DNA of 64,000 nt from Flectonema sp. DT1601 (taxonomy: Eukaryota > Euglenozoa > Diplonemea > Diplonemida > Diplonemidae). Every line of letters starts with the position of its first letter. Positions within the stretch are counted from its first letter, which is position 1. This document shows positions 32,993-42,660 of this stretch, one piece after another. Both the position numbers and the translations under genes were made by a program. The DNA lies in assembly GCA_964019425.1 (NCBI GenBank), contig OZ025797.1, positions 1,054,001-1,118,000 of the forward strand, given 5' to 3'. A model generated the notes under the pieces. The model saw only the letters and a program-made list of their open reading frames with translations. It was not told where the DNA came from and searched no databases.

Positions 32993-34377
32993 CTAAAGAT
33001 AAAGTCCAGCAGGAGCGCCTTGATCCTTCTTATATAAGACATTTTCTTTACCCTTTACAAAGTCTTCGTGGCAGACTTTCATACGGCGATCACGGAGAGC
33101 GATAAGACCTGCTTCTGTGCACATTGCCTTGATATCGGCTCCACTCATTTGGTCTTTTGAGTAAACGAATTCTTCTAATCGAACATCAGTTGCGAGGTTC
33201 ATCTTTCCTGTATGGATTTCAAAGATCATTCTCTTTGTTTTTTCACCTGGCAGAGGAAATTCAATTTTCCTATCAATTCTCCCTGGTCTGATTAGAGCCG
33301 GGTCTAAAGAATCAATTCTGTTAGTGGCCATAATCACTTTCACTTCAGAGTGAGATTCAAACCCGTCTAACTGAGTCAATAATTCCAACATAGTTCTTTG
33401 GATTTCCTTCTCTCCAGATGAAGACGTGTCGTATCTTTTTGTTCCGATTGCGTCAATTTCATCGATGAAAACGATTGATGGGGAGCACTCTTCCGCTACT
33501 CGAAAGACTTCCCTCACTAACTTTGGACCCTCACCGAGGTATTTTTGAATAAATTCAGACCCAACAACTCTCAAAAAGGTAGCGCTAGTTTGATTTGCTA
33601 CTGCCTTAGCTAATAAAGTCTTTCCAGTACCTGGTTCACCATAAAGGATAACACCCTTTGGAGGTTTAATTCCGATACTTTCATAAAGCTCAGGATGGGT
33701 GAGAGGGAATTCAACAGCTTCCTTGATCTCCTGGATTTGTGTTTCAAGACCACCTATATCAGCGTACGACTCGAGAGGAGCTTTTTCAACTTTCATAACG
33801 TCAACGAGTGGGTCGACTTCATGTTCTAAGATTCCAACCACCGCATGTGTTCTGTTTGTTAATAATAAAGAACACGAAGGCTGTAGAAGTTCCTTATCGA
33901 CAAATGATAAAACTGGAACATAGTACTCTCCTTGAATACTAACAATCGCGTGGTTGTCGTCAATCATTTCTTCAAGAGTTCCAACCTGAAGAGGCATTCC
34001 TCTCATGTCCTCAACCTTTTGAAGTTCTTCTTCCATAGATGATGGAGGATTAGGTCTGTCCATGCAGGACTTTATGAACTCCTCTTCCATTAGTAAGAAA
34101 TCTTTTACTCTTTCTAATCGAAGTCGTCTGAGTTTACATTTTGTTACTGGTCTGACTGTAGGCATTCTCTGGGAGGCATCTGGTCCCTTCTTACGCTTCC
34201 TGTTGGTAGGTAGTGTTGTGGTTTGTGATTGTTACGTCATTCAAATTATCTAAAAATTACATACTTCTTTCCAACAGTCGGTGCTGGTGGCGGTTCCCAC
34301 TTCTTTTTCTCTTCTTTCTTTCCTCCCTGTTCACCGCCCTGACCTGTTCCAGGTCCTCCCCCCTGTTGGTTACCCAT
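32993..34377 (-). CDS. RPT2: 26S proteasome regulatory ATPase subunit Rpt2 (S4); two exons
   Basis: Exons 34377-34265 and 34199-32993 join to 439 residues, matching the usual length of about 440. Exon 1 gives the Gly-rich N-terminus [10 protein letters not shown] (N-myristoylation context, as in yeast and human Rpt2) and [14 protein letters not shown]; exon 2 continues [16 protein letters not shown]. Walker [14 protein letters not shown], Walker [12 protein letters not shown], the second region of homology [19 protein letters not shown], and a C-terminal GLYL (HbYX) that opens the 20S gate are all present. It unfolds ubiquitylated substrates. The acceptor is CCATTACAG, 11 bases upstream of the ATG. 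It is the most conserved gene here and a reliable phylogenetic marker. Confidence 0.98.
34200..34264 (-). other. Spliceosomal intron of Rpt2
   Basis: 65 bp, donor GTATGTAATT, acceptor TACCTACCAACAG, phase 2 within a Lys codon. Splicing restores the conserved VGKK...RKKGPDA segment; unspliced, the frame stops after a few codons. Confidence 0.93.
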
Positions 34378-34660
34378 TCTGTGCTTCTCCTGTAATGGTT
34401 AACGTGATATGGGTATTGATAAAGCACTTGATATAGTGATGTTGTGTTGTTGTTCAAGTCAAAAGTAATTATGTGAATGAATCCTGTTTGAAATATTAAA
34501 AATAAAATCAAACAAAACACATTTAATCAGAATATTTGTTCACTATAACTTTTCTTATTTACTTGTAATTGCTGGTTCAGTGTTGGTTTTCTTTTTTTGT
34601 TCTTTTTTCTATTTATTTTTTTTTTTTCTTTCTTTTTTTGTTCTTTCTTCTTTCAAAAGT

Positions 34661-34693
<33 letters not shown>

Positions 34694-34975
34694 AAATAAG
34701 TGATACAGGCCGCTATCAGCGATAGTTTTTTTTTTTGTCGGTTGTTTGAGCATATTTATAATGATATAAATATAAGCATTGTATCAAAAGTTTACTAAAA
34801 TAAACAATTAGTAATTTATGATACATGTTGACTAAAGGTAATGTTAGTATTGGTAAACACTCTGCAAATGTCGTAAAAAAACTCTAAATTATAATCAATC
34901 AATGGGGAATGACATGTACAGGCTAAGCGCTAACACATTCAACAGGCTGGAATGTGTAGACAGAACCACGCCTAA
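34378..34975. other. Intergenic
   Basis: T-rich (34586-34690) with one inverted-repeat element (separate entry). No gene recognised. Confidence 0.6.
34752..34829. repeat. Inverted-repeat element, copy 1
   Basis: GTATCAAAAGTTTACTAA and its imperfect reverse complement TTAGTAATTTATGATAC enclose a short loop. The right half ACAATTAGTAATTTATGATACA recurs exactly in the element at 46.9 kb. It looks like a small hairpin or MITE-type element. Confidence 0.55.
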
Positions 34976-35539
34976 CTAGGATATAAGGCAGGCGCAGAAT
35001 TTATTTTCAAGGTCAAGGTGTGAACAGGGTTCTGTGCGATGAGATTTATTCGGAGAAACGACCATCTGCGGAATGGAGTCTTCCCTTTGAAGGTATTCCT
35101 CTGAACGAGGTGCTGGTGACATGGCGCTTCGTGGTCGGTTTGGAATATGACGAAAAGCCACTTCAATCTGTAAAGTTGTTCCTTTCATCATTGAGACTCT
35201 ACCTCGACGTCGTTGTTTACAATATTTGGTTAAGGATATTGACTTTTCTACTTGTTGGCAATCTGATGTCAGCATGAATGTTATTGTTACTGGATGATCA
35301 AGTACCCCATCTCTAGACACTCCAGCAACAATCATAAATTCACCCAACGATGTTAATGAACACCTGTTGTTATGCCAGACGGATAATCTGTAATCACTTC
35401 CATCCATTTTTAGTACAGAAATAGTTATCGTCACCAGCCCTTCTTGACCAGACCAACTTCCTGCATCACTAACACTGTAGCTGCCAATACTCTCAGCGTC
35501 GCTCAGGATTGCTTCGACTAATTCATCGTCTGTGAGCAT
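34976..35539 (-). CDS. Unknown protein with C-terminal CaaX box
   Basis: 187 residues. An acidic start (MLTDDELVEAILSDAESIG) precedes a beta-rich domain of about 100 residues (TITISVLKMDGSDYRLSVW onward) that could be C2- or arrestin-like. A basic patch (KQRRRGRVSMMKG) and a linker follow. It ends CACLIS, in which CLIS fits a farnesylation CaaX box and the nearby Cys could be palmitoylated. Membrane anchoring through a lipid is therefore likely. The AG lies 13 bases before the ATG (AAGTAATGCAG), but its pyrimidine tract is poor. Family not recognised. Confidence 0.75.
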   Translation of the reverse strand: MLTDDELVEAILSDAESIGSYSVSDAGSWSGQEGLVTITISVLKMDGSDYRLSVWHNNRCSLTSLGEFMIVAGVSRDGVLDHPVTITFMLTSDCQQVEKSISLTKYCKQRRRGRVSMMKGTTLQIEVAFRHIPNRPRSAMSPAPRSEEYLQREDSIPQMVVSPNKSHRTEPCSHLDLENKFCACLIS

Positions 35540-36526
35540 CCTTCACCTCCTCCTGCATTACTTTGATATTTCTGATTCACCCCGTTTTCTCTCTTTTCAA
35601 AACTAATCTGTGTAGCGGTTGATGTGTACGTGTAACTGCGTTTAGGGGAAAAAAAGTGTTTAAAAAAGAAATTTAAGTGATGTTCTACTGATTGGTCTGT
35701 AATCACAAAGTTGCTGTTAAGAAAAAGAAAATATAATAAAAACGTGAATTAGGGGATGATGGCATCCAACTTATATCAAAAAATGGTACTTATTAAGTTT
35801 TAGTCGACAAAAATTAAAGGGAAAAAAAAAAGAAGGGGGGGGAAATTGTTTTAATTATTATTGAAGATTGTATGACCAATTGAAGAAAAAAGGACAGCTT
35901 GTTAGTGCCATTCACCAACGGAAGAAGAGAAGGGGAAAAAGATAACACCAAGCTCCAAACACAGTCATCTACTACACTGTCTTCACAGGTGTCTGTTTAG
36001 AACATTTTACAAACCAAAATCTTTTTTTTTTTTTTTTTTTTAAATCCCCTTCCCCAGAATTATGTCATTTTTCATCGTCGTAAAAGTCAACTTCCTTACA
36101 ACAATAAAAGGGGAAAAAAAAATATATAAGACGAAGATATATTAAAAAACGTATGGTTCTTTATGGAAATCTTCTTTTTTTTAAGATGCCCTAAAAAAGG
36201 CTTATCTCAACTATATCATCGCTCTCAGAAGTGCGGCTGCCTAAAACACGGACCAAGAAGTCTAACACGTGTGCAAGGTTTGGATCGACAACATAAAAAA
36301 GGTTTTTTTTTGTTTTTTTGCCCCTTCTTTTTGTTGTCGAAATCTGAAAAATTAGAAGAAAAAAAAAGAAAAAATAATGTATGAATTATAGGAAGTCAGT
36401 AAAAAATAAAAAAAATACATAAAAAAATACCAATCTGGTCCTTATCGACTGATCACATGTGCATTCTGTCAAAGACAGCTGCAGTACCGAAGGAGAATCT
36501 TGTCGCTCTTCGGAGCGACTAGAAGC
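35540..36526. other. Intergenic
   Basis: A and T runs, including T at 36021-36042. No gene recognised. Confidence 0.6.
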
Positions 36527-36961
36527 CTACTTCGCAAAAGTAACTTCAGCAATATTAGGACCTTGTGTATCGCGGTATTTAATGGAAGATGAGTTTACAC
36601 AATGACGTTCATTAGTACTACAGAGACCCTCTCCAATGAATGCATGGCCAAGATGGCCATCACATGAAGCGCAGAGGATTTCCGTACGAACCATTCCAGC
36701 TGAAGAATCTTGTTTGATAGCAATTGATCCTTTGTATCCTTTATCAAATGCTGGCCATCCACAAGAAACTTTAAACTTTGAAGAAGCACTGTATAATGGA
36801 GTTCCACATCCTCTGCATTCAAAATGTCCTTCTTTTGGCATTGTCTTAGTGTACTCTCCAGAGTGTGCCATGTCTGTGTCAGCTTTGCGCAGTACACGAT
36901 ATTCCTTACTGGTTAGTTGCTTCTTCCATTCCTCGTCGGTTTTCTCAACTCTTTTTGTCAT
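36527..36961 (-). CDS. msrB: Peptide-methionine (R)-S-oxide reductase MsrB, paralogue 1
   Basis: 144 residues, a minimal MsrB domain. It reduces methionine-R-sulfoxide in proteins. Zinc ligands are C49, C52 (CRGC) and C97, C100 (CASC); the catalytic Cys is C121 in NERHCVNS (family consensus RYCINS), and the substrate pocket motif is GMVRTEILC. SCGWPAF replaces the usual SGWPSF, adding C67, which could serve as resolving Cys. The frame opens further upstream, but the acceptor TCACCCAATGCTTACAG sits 17 bases before this ATG and fixes the start at MTKRVEK. No targeting signal, so probably cytosolic. First of three tandem paralogues. Confidence 0.94.
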   Translation of the reverse strand: MTKRVEKTDEEWKKQLTSKEYRVLRKADTDMAHSGEYTKTMPKEGHFECRGCGTPLYSASSKFKVSCGWPAFDKGYKGSIAIKQDSSAGMVRTEILCASCDGHLGHAFIGEGLCSTNERHCVNSSSIKYRDTQGPNIAEVTFAK

Positions 36962-37923
36962 TGTTTTGTGTATGGGAACTGTAAGCATTGGGTGAGAGTT
37001 AAACAACACATACACAAGACGGTATCGCTAGTCGCATAGTTGTCCTTCCTATTGTCATAAAAGGATACTTTTATCAGAGAGTTCTTAAGACACATCGACA
37101 CTAATGCCTAACCATAGTTTGCTGAGGTTTATTAATTTTTTTTTTTTTTTTTTTGCAACAAAAAATGAAAAGGGGAAGGGAAAAAAAAAAAAAAGATGGA
37201 AGAAAAAGTGAAAGTGTATCCAACAATTTAACAATGAATTGCAGCTGTATGAGTCTCAAGGACGTGCAAATGCGTACTACCCAAGACAAGTTGAGAAAGG
37301 GAATGGTGCGAGACAAAAAGCAGAATTGCCGAAGCAGCTATCCAGCTGGCTCTTGTTGTATTTTGACATCGCAAAAGAAAAAAAGCAGACAGATTGAACA
37401 TACGAGAGGAAATAATAGAAAATTAATCAGAACTTTAATCTCTTGATAAAACACAAGAGAAAACAAGTTAAATAAGAGAAAACAACATCCATAATAATAA
37501 GATTAAGCCCTTAAAGGGCCGCCAGTAACAAACGGATTATCTTTTTTTTTTCTTTTTTTTTTCCCTTTTTTTTTTTTTTGAGAAGAATTTATTTCCTTCA
37601 AGCATTGAAAGAAAAAAGAAGAAAAAAAGAAAAGTTTTTACTGGTCGTATCTTAATACGTAAATTTAAAGTTTTTTTTTTTCTTTTTTTTTTTTCCCTTT
37701 CTATTTCTCCCCTTTCATTTTTTTTTTTTTTTTTTTTAAAAATCATCATTCAGACACCTCAGCGAAAAGTAAAGAATAATTTTGTCAAGAGAGCAACACA
37801 TACAAGGCGGAAAACTATCCCTTTTTAATATTATTTATTGTTATATATAAAAAAACGGATGGAAAAAAAAAAACGAATTGCTTAAATAAGTAAGCAAGAT
37901 AAGCAATAACTAACAGTAAGCTA
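36962..37923. other. Intergenic
   Basis: Separates MsrB paralogues 1 and 2. Low-complexity T/A tracts at 37137-37200 and 37541-37740. No gene recognised. Confidence 0.6.
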
Positions 37924-38436
37924 CTATACAACAAAGGTTACTTCTGGTACTTTAGGTGGTTTTTGATCAATATAGTGAATGGAGGAAGAGTTGACGCAGT
38001 GGCGTTCATTTGTTTCAGTGTATCCCTCGCCAACGAAAACGTGGCCAATGTGACTATCGCATCCAACACAACGAACTTCATTTCTTGACATCCCGTGAGA
38101 TGAGTCTGACCTTGTTTTGATGTGACCTTTGAAACCTTTTGAAAAGGCTGGCCATCCACATCCACACTTAAACTTCGCTCTCCAACTGTATAAAGGAGTG
38201 CCACATGCCCGACATTGAAAATATCCGCTTGTAGGCATCGCCTTATTATATAATCCTGTATTTGGTCTATCAGTACCACATTGTCTCATGACGAGGAATT
38301 CTTGCGCAGATAACATCTTTCTCCAAGTTTCGTTAGGTCTTTCACATCTTCGTGCATCCTGCTTGTATTGACCGTTAACCTTACCTCTTGGAGGTGAAAG
38401 CGTGCAAGTTACTGCTGAAGTACACGCTGATCCCAT
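37924..38436 (-). CDS. msrB: Peptide-methionine (R)-S-oxide reductase MsrB, paralogue 2
   Basis: 170 residues with zinc Cys pairs CRAC and CVGC, the CGWPAF loop and the catalytic NERHCVNS. The pocket motif reads GMSRNEVRC where the family has RTE; N for T is unusual and might alter substrate handling. Extra Cys residues occur at the N-terminus (SACTSAVTC). The N-terminal extension of about 20 residues is rich in Ser and Thr with Arg and could be an organellar signal, but that is weak. Acceptor TATTAATATCTCTACATCAG, 26 bases upstream. Only about 130 bases separate it from paralogue 3. Confidence 0.92.
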   Translation of the reverse strand: MGSACTSAVTCTLSPPRGKVNGQYKQDARRCERPNETWRKMLSAQEFLVMRQCGTDRPNTGLYNKAMPTSGYFQCRACGTPLYSWRAKFKCGCGWPAFSKGFKGHIKTRSDSSHGMSRNEVRCVGCDSHIGHVFVGEGYTETNERHCVNSSSIHYIDQKPPKVPEVTFVV

Positions 38437-38568
38437 CTTTTTGTTGTTGTTGTTTTGTTAAGCTGATGTAGAGATATTAATAAAAATGTTATGAACAACA
38501 CTAACCTGTGACTTGGACTTTGGGTGATGAAGTATTTCCTAAAAAGATTAAGTAAACAAACGACAAAT

Positions 38569-39087
38569 CTATTTCTGTACCGCGACAGTACCTTCCGATA
38601 CTTCTGGAGGTGGTGCGTCGGTGTAGTGAATTGAAGTACTGTTGACGCAATGACGTTCGTTGGTATCACAGAGATTCTCTCCAATAAAAACATGCCCGAG
38701 ATGACCATCGCAACCAGCGCATAGTATTTCTGTTCGAGGCATTGTTGGCACAGAATTATCTGCTTTTGTATTTACGTGGTTTTTATAACTTTGAGAAAAT
38801 GATGGCCATCCACAAAAGCAGACAAATTTCGAACTTGCGCTGTAGAGAGGAGTACCGCAACCACTGCATTGAAAATATCCTGTCTTCGGTAAAAGTGTTG
38901 TATAACCAGTTTTTGAAGGGCTATCTGTGTGTCCCATTCTGAGAATTGTATATTCTTTTTCAGATAATATTGCTTTCCATTCATCGTTGGTTTTCTCAAC
39001 CCGAGCAGCTGTTTGTTTGTACTTTCCATCAATCATTCCCCGTGGTGTTGATGAGACACATCTCACTAATCTGGTAACACGAAACAT
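38569..39087 (-). CDS. msrB: Peptide-methionine (R)-S-oxide reductase MsrB, paralogue 3, probably mitochondrial
   Basis: 172 residues. The start MFRVTRLVRCVSSTPRG is Arg-rich without acidic residues and reads as a mitochondrial presequence. The MsrB domain keeps CSGC, CAGC, FCGWPSF, MPRTEILC and NERHCVNS. A short insertion (NSVPT) precedes the pocket motif. Strong acceptor TAATTCTCATTGCAG, five bases before the ATG. The three paralogues share roughly half their residues by eye, so the triplication is old, unlike the reductase duplication near 60 kb. Confidence 0.94.
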   Translation of the reverse strand: MFRVTRLVRCVSSTPRGMIDGKYKQTAARVEKTNDEWKAILSEKEYTILRMGHTDSPSKTGYTTLLPKTGYFQCSGCGTPLYSASSKFVCFCGWPSFSQSYKNHVNTKADNSVPTMPRTEILCAGCDGHLGHVFIGENLCDTNERHCVNSTSIHYTDAPPPEVSEGTVAVQK

Positions 39088-39264
39088 ATAAACTGCAATG
39101 AGAATTAATATTATTTACTCAGTTCGGTATTGAAATCACTTTTTTTTATGAATCTCCAGACAGCATCCTCAACAATAGTCGTAACACAGATCACATAATC
39201 TAACAGAGAAAGAGATAAACTCTCCTTCTTAAATAGAAATTCAAATTACAACAGAGACACACCG

Positions 39265-40110
39265 TTAATCTTTCTCAACACTGTATGTCGGAAGGGTCTT
39301 CGAAACGTTGAATAATTGTTCTCTGGGAGTCTCTTGAAGTATTTTCTCATTTCCCATAACAACTTTCCACGCACCTCTTTTGATTGATCGGTCCAATACT
39401 CCTGGAGGCCATCCACAGAAACCGTTCATGATTAGAGGGGGAGAGAATCTTTCCATTTTTATAAAAGTCACGTCGGGATCAAAAAAAAACGAACTTCCAC
39501 TCTGAACATGCGGAGAGCTATATCGAGAAGCAAACTTAGAGTCGCTGTGAACTAACACTTTATGTCCACGATGACCACAAGGACCTCCGTCAAGAGATAT
39601 TTGACGACCGATTTCCGAATGTTCAAAAGTTTTCTTTTTGGCTGTTGATAAAGACTTGTTTAATATATAACCAATAACTCCTCCAGTAGGATGACATGTC
39701 GTAATTAAAACAACGCAATTATTAAATTTAGGGCCGGCTCCAGAAGTTGCGTACATCCACATACCAGGTTTTAGTTTACTTTTTTCAACAGATGCTTTAT
39801 ATTGTGTCATATTTCGATAAAGATATGTCGCTTCAGGAAGGCTGTTGATGTCTACTGTTGCTGGTTGTCTGGTTGCCCAATTCTGCCACTGGGCTTTCAT
39901 GGGAGCCGTTTCTTCAACAGTTTTTGATTTCCTGTCCTTACCATCTGATATGCGCTCGTATGCATTTTGAATTTCTTTAAATTTTTTTTCACAACCTCCG
40001 CTTATATCAGGATGGGTTTCTCTAACCAAACGAAGATAAGCAGACCGAACAACAGCTTTAGCAGAAAGATTGGCAACGCCGAGTACCTTATAAGGACTTA
40101 TTGGAGGCAT
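39265..40110 (-). CDS. DnaJ domain fused to an AlgH/UPF0301 domain
   Basis: 281 residues. Residues 4-62 form a J domain with the HPD motif (VRETHPDISGG) that stimulates Hsp70 ATPase. From about 112 a UPF0301/AlgH fold follows: LKPGMWMYATSGAG, VVLITTCHPTGGVIGYILNKS, GGPCGHRGHKVLVHSD and GFCGWPPGVLDRSIKRGAW match that family in order. AlgH proteins are mostly bacterial or plastid and their biochemical role is unsettled. The fusion suggests an Hsp70 co-chaperone with an AlgH client-binding or structural part, probably organellar. The start is firm: acceptor TATTCTTCCTTTCGTAG, 20 bases upstream. Confidence 0.9.
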   Translation of the reverse strand: MPPISPYKVLGVANLSAKAVVRSAYLRLVRETHPDISGGCEKKFKEIQNAYERISDGKDRKSKTVEETAPMKAQWQNWATRQPATVDINSLPEATYLYRNMTQYKASVEKSKLKPGMWMYATSGAGPKFNNCVVLITTCHPTGGVIGYILNKSLSTAKKKTFEHSEIGRQISLDGGPCGHRGHKVLVHSDSKFASRYSSPHVQSGSSFFFDPDVTFIKMERFSPPLIMNGFCGWPPGVLDRSIKRGAWKVVMGNEKILQETPREQLFNVSKTLPTYSVEKD

Positions 40111-40223
40111 TTATTACATTTAGTAGATGGCCTACGAAAGGAAGAATACTTTTAATGATTAAGAAAAGATAATTAACTATCCCCCCTCACAGTCCTTTGA
40201 TATTATAATTAAACAAATGATTC

Positions 40224-41483
40224 TCAACAGATGATTGGACTACCTATTCTAAGTGGTGCCGACTTCTTGAGTGATTTGTATTTGTCTGAGTTGATATTTT
40301 TATCAAAAACGAAGACGGCAGCATCTAAACAAGAAAGAGGGACATGGGCAGGACCGTTTGAAAGATATGGCAACCGTGCGATACGTTTTAAGGTAATATG
40401 AGACCCTCCTCCGTGATGTTGTAGAATGTAATCAGCGAACCACGCAGCTGCGAATTCCCATGCGGACTCTTTGTTTGTTGTTGGAGGCCAAAGTAGCTCT
40501 TGATGTTCCCCAAGACGGTATTGAACTTGACGAAGAGGTAGTGGGAGTGATATGATAATACGACCACCCGGATTGGTATTCGAAATTACTTCGTCAAGCA
40601 TTTCCCTAATAGAATAACATCTATCCAAAACATTTAAACACAACACGATATCATGACGATCTATATTTCTAATGGTTCCAGTCAGGTGTGTTTTAAATCC
40701 TTTCTTTCTTAAAGCTTTGCAAAGCCTCTTACTAATCTCAGTAGCCGATACAACAGTAGGCTTCAATTGATCAGACCAGAGTTTAGTAGCTGAACCATTA
40801 CCAGCGCCAACATCTAATAAGCTTTCAGTACTTCCTTTGTAGTCTGACATTAAATCAGTTATGTTATTTGGTGAAAATTGAAATGTTTTCCCAGATGACA
40901 TAATCTCAGCTGCATCATATCGATAACAACCGTAGTCAACTAGTTTACAGTAAATTTTATATCTCCAGTAAGGGATTGGTGAATACACCGAATCTGTGAT
41001 AAATATTTTGGTGTGCTCATCAGTTTTAAGCGGTTTGAAAAGAGATTCATTTTGTGAAATGCAAGATTCACACCGACCTTCCTTTTGCTGTAATCCTGAC
41101 AACTCAGGGAATGCTGAATCGATAACATATCGCAGTGTTACCGTAGCTCTCTGAGCATCTAAAGCTGGGTATAAACTTGGCCATGGAACACCATGTTTTA
41201 CTCTGACGTCCTCCAGAGTAGAGGTATTGATGTACAACTTTTCTGGTGGCCATTTTAATTTAATAAAATCAATCCTACCACCATCCTGTGTAATATAAGT
41301 ATCAACTTCCTTACTGCCATCTGCTGTCTTCGTTGTTAATATAGCACCCCTTGCTACTTCATCAGTTGGTGTCTTCTTAATATCTTCTCCTATTTCTCTA
41401 ACTGTGAAGGGTTCTTCATTGGTTTCTCTATTTACTTTGACGGGAAATTGTAGGTTGAGTCGAGTTACGGTTTTTCGGATCAT
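40224..41483 (-). CDS. METTL9/DREV-family protein-histidine methyltransferase
   Basis: 419 residues from MIRKTVTR. The C-terminal half carries the DREV signatures in order: LLDVGAGNGSA (SAM loop; family LLDLGAGDG), ATEISKRLCKALRKKGF, CLNVLDRC, GGRIIISLPLP and ARLPYLSNG. METTL9 methylates N1 of His in HxH motifs in animals; here G-N replaces G-D in the SAM loop. The N-terminal 170 residues are an unfamiliar extension with CESC. The frame opens 50 codons further upstream, but that part is poly-Phe/Ile from a T tract, so I place the start at 41483. The acceptor upstream of it is weak. Confidence 0.86.
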   Translation of the reverse strand: MIRKTVTRLNLQFPVKVNRETNEEPFTVREIGEDIKKTPTDEVARGAILTTKTADGSKEVDTYITQDGGRIDFIKLKWPPEKLYINTSTLEDVRVKHGVPWPSLYPALDAQRATVTLRYVIDSAFPELSGLQQKEGRCESCISQNESLFKPLKTDEHTKIFITDSVYSPIPYWRYKIYCKLVDYGCYRYDAAEIMSSGKTFQFSPNNITDLMSDYKGSTESLLDVGAGNGSATKLWSDQLKPTVVSATEISKRLCKALRKKGFKTHLTGTIRNIDRHDIVLCLNVLDRCYSIREMLDEVISNTNPGGRIIISLPLPLRQVQYRLGEHQELLWPPTTNKESAWEFAAAWFADYILQHHGGGSHITLKRIARLPYLSNGPAHVPLSCLDAAVFVFDKNINSDKYKSLKKSAPLRIGSPIIC

Positions 41484-42660
41484 TATATTATTGCTTTGGT
41501 TTGGTGGTTTAAAAAAATATTTATATTCGATTATCATACAACAATAAATAATTTTTAAAAAAAAAAAAAAATTAAAAAAACGGAGTAGCAGCGACCATAT
41601 TGTTGTTCTGTTAGAATGAAAGAAATCAACCAAATCGGAATCTTTTCACAAAAACAAAGCGTTGCTTCCAATTTTCAAAACCATAAGACCTTTTACTCTT
41701 TTGAGATGAGGGCGAGTGTCCAACACGTTGATTTTAATATTTTTTTTAAGATACCAAACTGCTCCATCAGACAGAATCACAGCAGAGTGAAGATAGATAT
41801 CAACGAGGACACATCAGACTCTTAAGTACAGATATTATTACAACACAACTACTTATTTAGACTCCGATAGTATAATAGTATAATCAAATATTTGAGTAGC
41901 TGTCGTGAGGCTGAAATACCAATCTGTTTCCCTCACTGTCAAAGACACAAAACTGCACACCAACACTGTTTCTGAATGCAGTCTTTTTACAATAGTTCGG
42001 TGGTGTGAGGAAAAGGAAGCACAAGAATGGAATATAAAAAACAGGGATGGTGAAAAAAGGAAGAAGAAGAAGAAGAAGAAGAAGAAGAGGGAAAGCAAAG
42101 GAAAAAAAAAAAGAAAAGGGGAAAAAAAAAAAAAAAAAAAACAATAAAATTATCAAATATTCGTTACAATCACCAAGATCAGTGAAGCATGTCCCAAATC
42201 TAAAAAAAAATTGAAAAGGAAGAAAAAAAAAAATAATTAAAAAAAAAAGGGGGATAAATTGATAGCCCTGTATTATCAAAGGGGAAAAAAAGACGAATCG
42301 CTCCTTCAGTTTGCTACAGCATTCCATCTGAACGCATCATGATTTCAATCGAAATCAGATTATTACTTAATAAACGAGTCAGTAATGTGTTTATATCCAA
42401 CACAGTATTCCTTCTCCCTTTGTACTGTCAATATGGTCGGACGGGAATTGTGTTCTGGAAAGACTATCACAAAGAAGATAAATCAAAGGATCATAATATC
42501 AACTTCAATAAAGCAGTAATACAGTAATGTGAATAGTGTGCTGTTGTAGCGACTCAAGGATAAGTCAACTCTTCTCAGTATTCGTAAAAGACTTATTAAT
42601 ATTTACGATCTCAACGTTGTGAACATGAACAAGAAGTCTCACGGAATTCCAGTTATATGA
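41484..42660. other. Intergenic
   Basis: A GAA microsatellite and A-runs at 42060-42140. Open frames here are low in complexity. No gene recognised. Confidence 0.55.

Noticed and set aside
41484-41633. 50-residue N-terminal extension of the METTL9-like protein
   Set aside because: Poly-Phe/Ile from a T tract upstream of the likely acceptor, unlike a real signal sequence for this family.
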